This document shows positions 62,142 through 64,000 of a DNA stretch of 64,000 bases, one piece after another. The DNA comes from Eukaryota sp. TZLM1-RC (lineage: Eukaryota; Metamonada: BaSk clade): the NCBI GenBank assembly GCA_040285825.1, contig JAUPSS010000005.1, positions 372,001-436,000 on the forward strand, written 5' to 3'. Each line of letters opens with the position of its first letter. Positions within the stretch are counted from its first letter, which is position 1. Under the pieces are notes generated by a model, which saw only the letters and a list, made by a program, of their open reading frames with translations, was not told the origin of the DNA and searched no databases. Both the position numbers and the translations under genes were made by a program.

Positions 62142-62524
62142 TAAAGATGTGCATCGTCCGGACTAATCGGACTACGAACTAGTCCGTTCAAACGAATCAC
62201 GGACTAGACTACTCTGAAACTAAACGGACGAACTACGGACTAGACCAGCCAATCAACGGATGAGAAACGGGCGCACTACGGACTAGTTCATAGTTCATTT
62301 GAGCAGACTAAAGACCAGATTTTAGTTCGATTGAACGCACTACGGACTACCTCATGAAACAACTCAGTTGACAATAAACTTTATTAACCAAATGGAGAAA
62401 TATGATGAAAGATGAACTGTGTATTGAATGTATATAATATGTTAGTAGGCTTTACAATCAACATCAACCCTCCGTTCTTTGATAGGAAACTCTGAAAGGT
62501 AGTTTAGTTGTTTGCCCATCTCTA
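62142..62524. mobile_element. hAT-like MITE (383 bp)
   Basis: The ends are imperfect inverted repeats: left TAAAGATGTGCATCG, right (inverted) TAGAGATGGGCAAAC. They are flanked by near-identical 8-bp words GTGAACAC (62134-62141) and CTGAACAC (62525-62532), an 8-bp duplication as made by hAT transposases. The left half (62158-62360) holds many copies in both orientations of a word like CGGACTA / TAGTCCG, which fits the subterminal binding repeats of hAT elements. No coding capacity. Confidence 0.68.
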
Positions 62525-62532
62525 CTGAACAC

Positions 62533-63105
62533 TACCCTATGGTCATTATCAGATAGTTCGAACAACCATTATTTGGAAACATTTAAAATCTGAACAACAA
62601 TTGAAAAAACACCTAAATATCTTTGAAACACCGAGGAAGGAACTTTTTAATCCTGAGGATCTGATCGCAGAGGCTCTGTAGAACAATTTTGATTTACAAT
62701 TGGAATTCCACCTTTTTCCTCCTGAGATTCACTACAATTGAAGAATTACTTTTATAGGAATTTTGATGAACAAAAATGAATTTCAGGAATTTGGATAACT
62801 TCTTGAAAATTTTTTTAAATATTGTATTTTATTGGACTTCAACACTTAATAAAATCAAATTAGAATTAACGCGACTAAATTCAATGAACCACGATTTCAT
62901 CTACAACATCCGCATCTGCTTGTCTTCTCGCCATTGTTTCTCTTATTCAATGAAAGAACCGTGGTAATCCATAAATAGTAAACTGAATTGGAGAGCATCA
63001 TTATGAATCACCTAAATCAGAATTTAATAACATAATATTTATGGACTTCTTTTAAAAAACATTGAGTGGATTTTAATGATGCGTTTTCGTTGTTTTCTAT
63101 GACCA
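62533..63105. other. AT-rich spacer
   Basis: No gene is supported. A short open frame at 62776-62967 has no family features. Confidence 0.4.
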
Positions 63106-63109
63106 TACA

Positions 63110-63810
63110 ATTTGCCTAATCATTCAACATGTAAATGTGGTAAACCTCTTTTGTTTACTCAACTTCTGAACTGTAAACATTTTATTACATGTAAAAGTAA
63201 AGTAAATAACAATGGCAGGGACCAAATTTATGTCATGTGCAAATTATATCGAGTAGGTTCTTTTTTAGAGCCTTTGTAATTAAAATCAATTCTTGATGAT
63301 TCCAATAGTACGCGCTACAATAAAGCTTCTATCGGTCTGACAAAGTTGATTTGGTTGTTCCCGGCTTAATGGTAGTTTTACCATTGTAGACGCCATTTCC
63401 GTTGACCCTTGTAATTTTTCTAATGAACATTTAATTAATTTAGTTGTCAATACTCCTCTTCTTACTGGGGAAAAATACAAATTTGCTGAATACGCGAAAC
63501 CTATTTCTTCTGTCAAAGAAAATTCTTATGCCCAATATAACTTATGTCCTTTTGTTTTTTCTTACATTGATCTTCAGGTTAGGGTTCCTTGACTTTCCTT
63601 GAGGATTTCAATGTAAATGTAAAGGAACGGACTGGAAGAATTTTCAATCGTGTTTACTGGTAAATCAGGATTGTATTTTCTACTTATAACGGATTGGTGA
63701 AATTTATTTCTCATTCACCTTCTTCTTTAGAGAAATTTTCTGAATCTTTAGTAATTAACTGGTTCGATGTGGGAGAGGCAGGTTTTGAGGGTGTGGAGCT
63801 TTAGTTGTGT
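63110..63810 (+). mobile_element. LINE C-terminal fragment, degenerate
   Basis: In broken plus-strand frames: LPNHSTCKCGKP and LLNCKHFITCK (cysteine knuckle, 63110-63195), SFLEPL (63265), the YNLCPFVFSY segment (63530) and the last domain near 63630-63800, ending at a TAG. The order is that of LINE-B. At least three stops or shifts interrupt it. Confidence 0.72.
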
Positions 63811-64000
63811 ATTTGATGATTATTTATTCATTATTTGATAAATGAAATAAGATTGTTTTACTATTTAGAAAATGCCTTGTTTTTGTTCTCTTTTCATGAG
63901 GACCCACAAAACTTGCATGTTTTTTGATCAACGTCTTGTCAAGGGTTTATAGATGTGTCAATGGTCTGTCCCCTTGGTCGTCACAATACGGACCACTCTT

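Noticed and set aside
1-64000. Ciliate-type or other variant nuclear code, suggested by very short introns
   Set aside because: TAA, TAG and TGA all terminate intact conserved genes at the expected C-termini, and long genes contain none in frame.
1-64000. tRNA, rRNA, snRNA genes or CRISPR arrays
   Set aside because: I looked for tRNA arms, U6-like words and regularly spaced repeats by eye and found none I could support; a tRNAscan/Infernal run would settle this.

Overview
This is nuclear DNA of an AT-rich, gene-dense eukaryote with few introns, most likely a microbial eukaryote; I cannot name the lineage. Evidence: many single-exon genes for eukaryote-only machinery (UTP20, NOC1/CEBPZ, gamma-COP, condensin II CAP-H2, a HORMA-domain meiotic protein, nibrin, PSMG2, FAM91, ornithine decarboxylase antizyme). 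All three stop codons end intact genes, so the code looks standard. The four introns I could support are only 27-33 nt long.

Layout. 0-1.6 kb: decayed DNA with remnants of a family-B DNA polymerase exonuclease domain. 1.7-9.8 kb: UTP20 (minus). 9.8-13.5 kb: LINE debris around PSMG2. 13.5-17.8 kb: NOC1, the HORMA gene and MsrA, the last two divergent over about 75 bp. 18.5-20.4 kb: LINE debris, then CAP-H2. 22.8-24.4 kb: a mosaic of LINE fragments on both strands, including one LINE nested in another with a 12-bp target duplication. 24.6-27.1 kb: amino-acid permease and an unassigned basic protein. 27.2-29.5 kb: LINE-D and a Tourist-like MITE. 29.9-37.1 kb: a complete Ty3/gypsy chromovirus-like element (gypsy-1) with 79-bp LTRs. 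38.0-44.1 kb: gamma-COP, nibrin and antizyme, with LINE-A copies between and beside them. 46.3-55.4 kb: a nearly full-length LINE (LINE-E) split by a second gypsy element (gypsy-2, 133-bp LTRs). 55.6-61.7 kb: FAM91, an 8-TM protein and small coiled-coil genes, two of them paralogs with an intron at the same site. 61.8-64 kb: LINE fragments and a hAT-like MITE.

The host genes are housekeeping genes: ribosome biogenesis (UTP20, NOC1), proteasome assembly (PSMG2), Golgi trafficking (gamma-COP, FAM91), chromosome structure, meiosis and double-strand-break repair (CAP-H2, HORMA, nibrin), polyamine control (antizyme) and oxidative repair (MsrA). They do not form an operon-like system. The most interesting points are an antizyme gene whose two overlapping frames imply programmed +1 frameshifting at a UAG stop, the ultra-short introns, RLE-type (R2-like) LINEs filling most long intergenic gaps, and a gypsy element lacking protease and nucleocapsid but with identical LTRs. 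Most frame breaks in the mobile elements are one-base changes in homopolymers, while long host ORFs are intact, which raises the question of assembly error in repeats.
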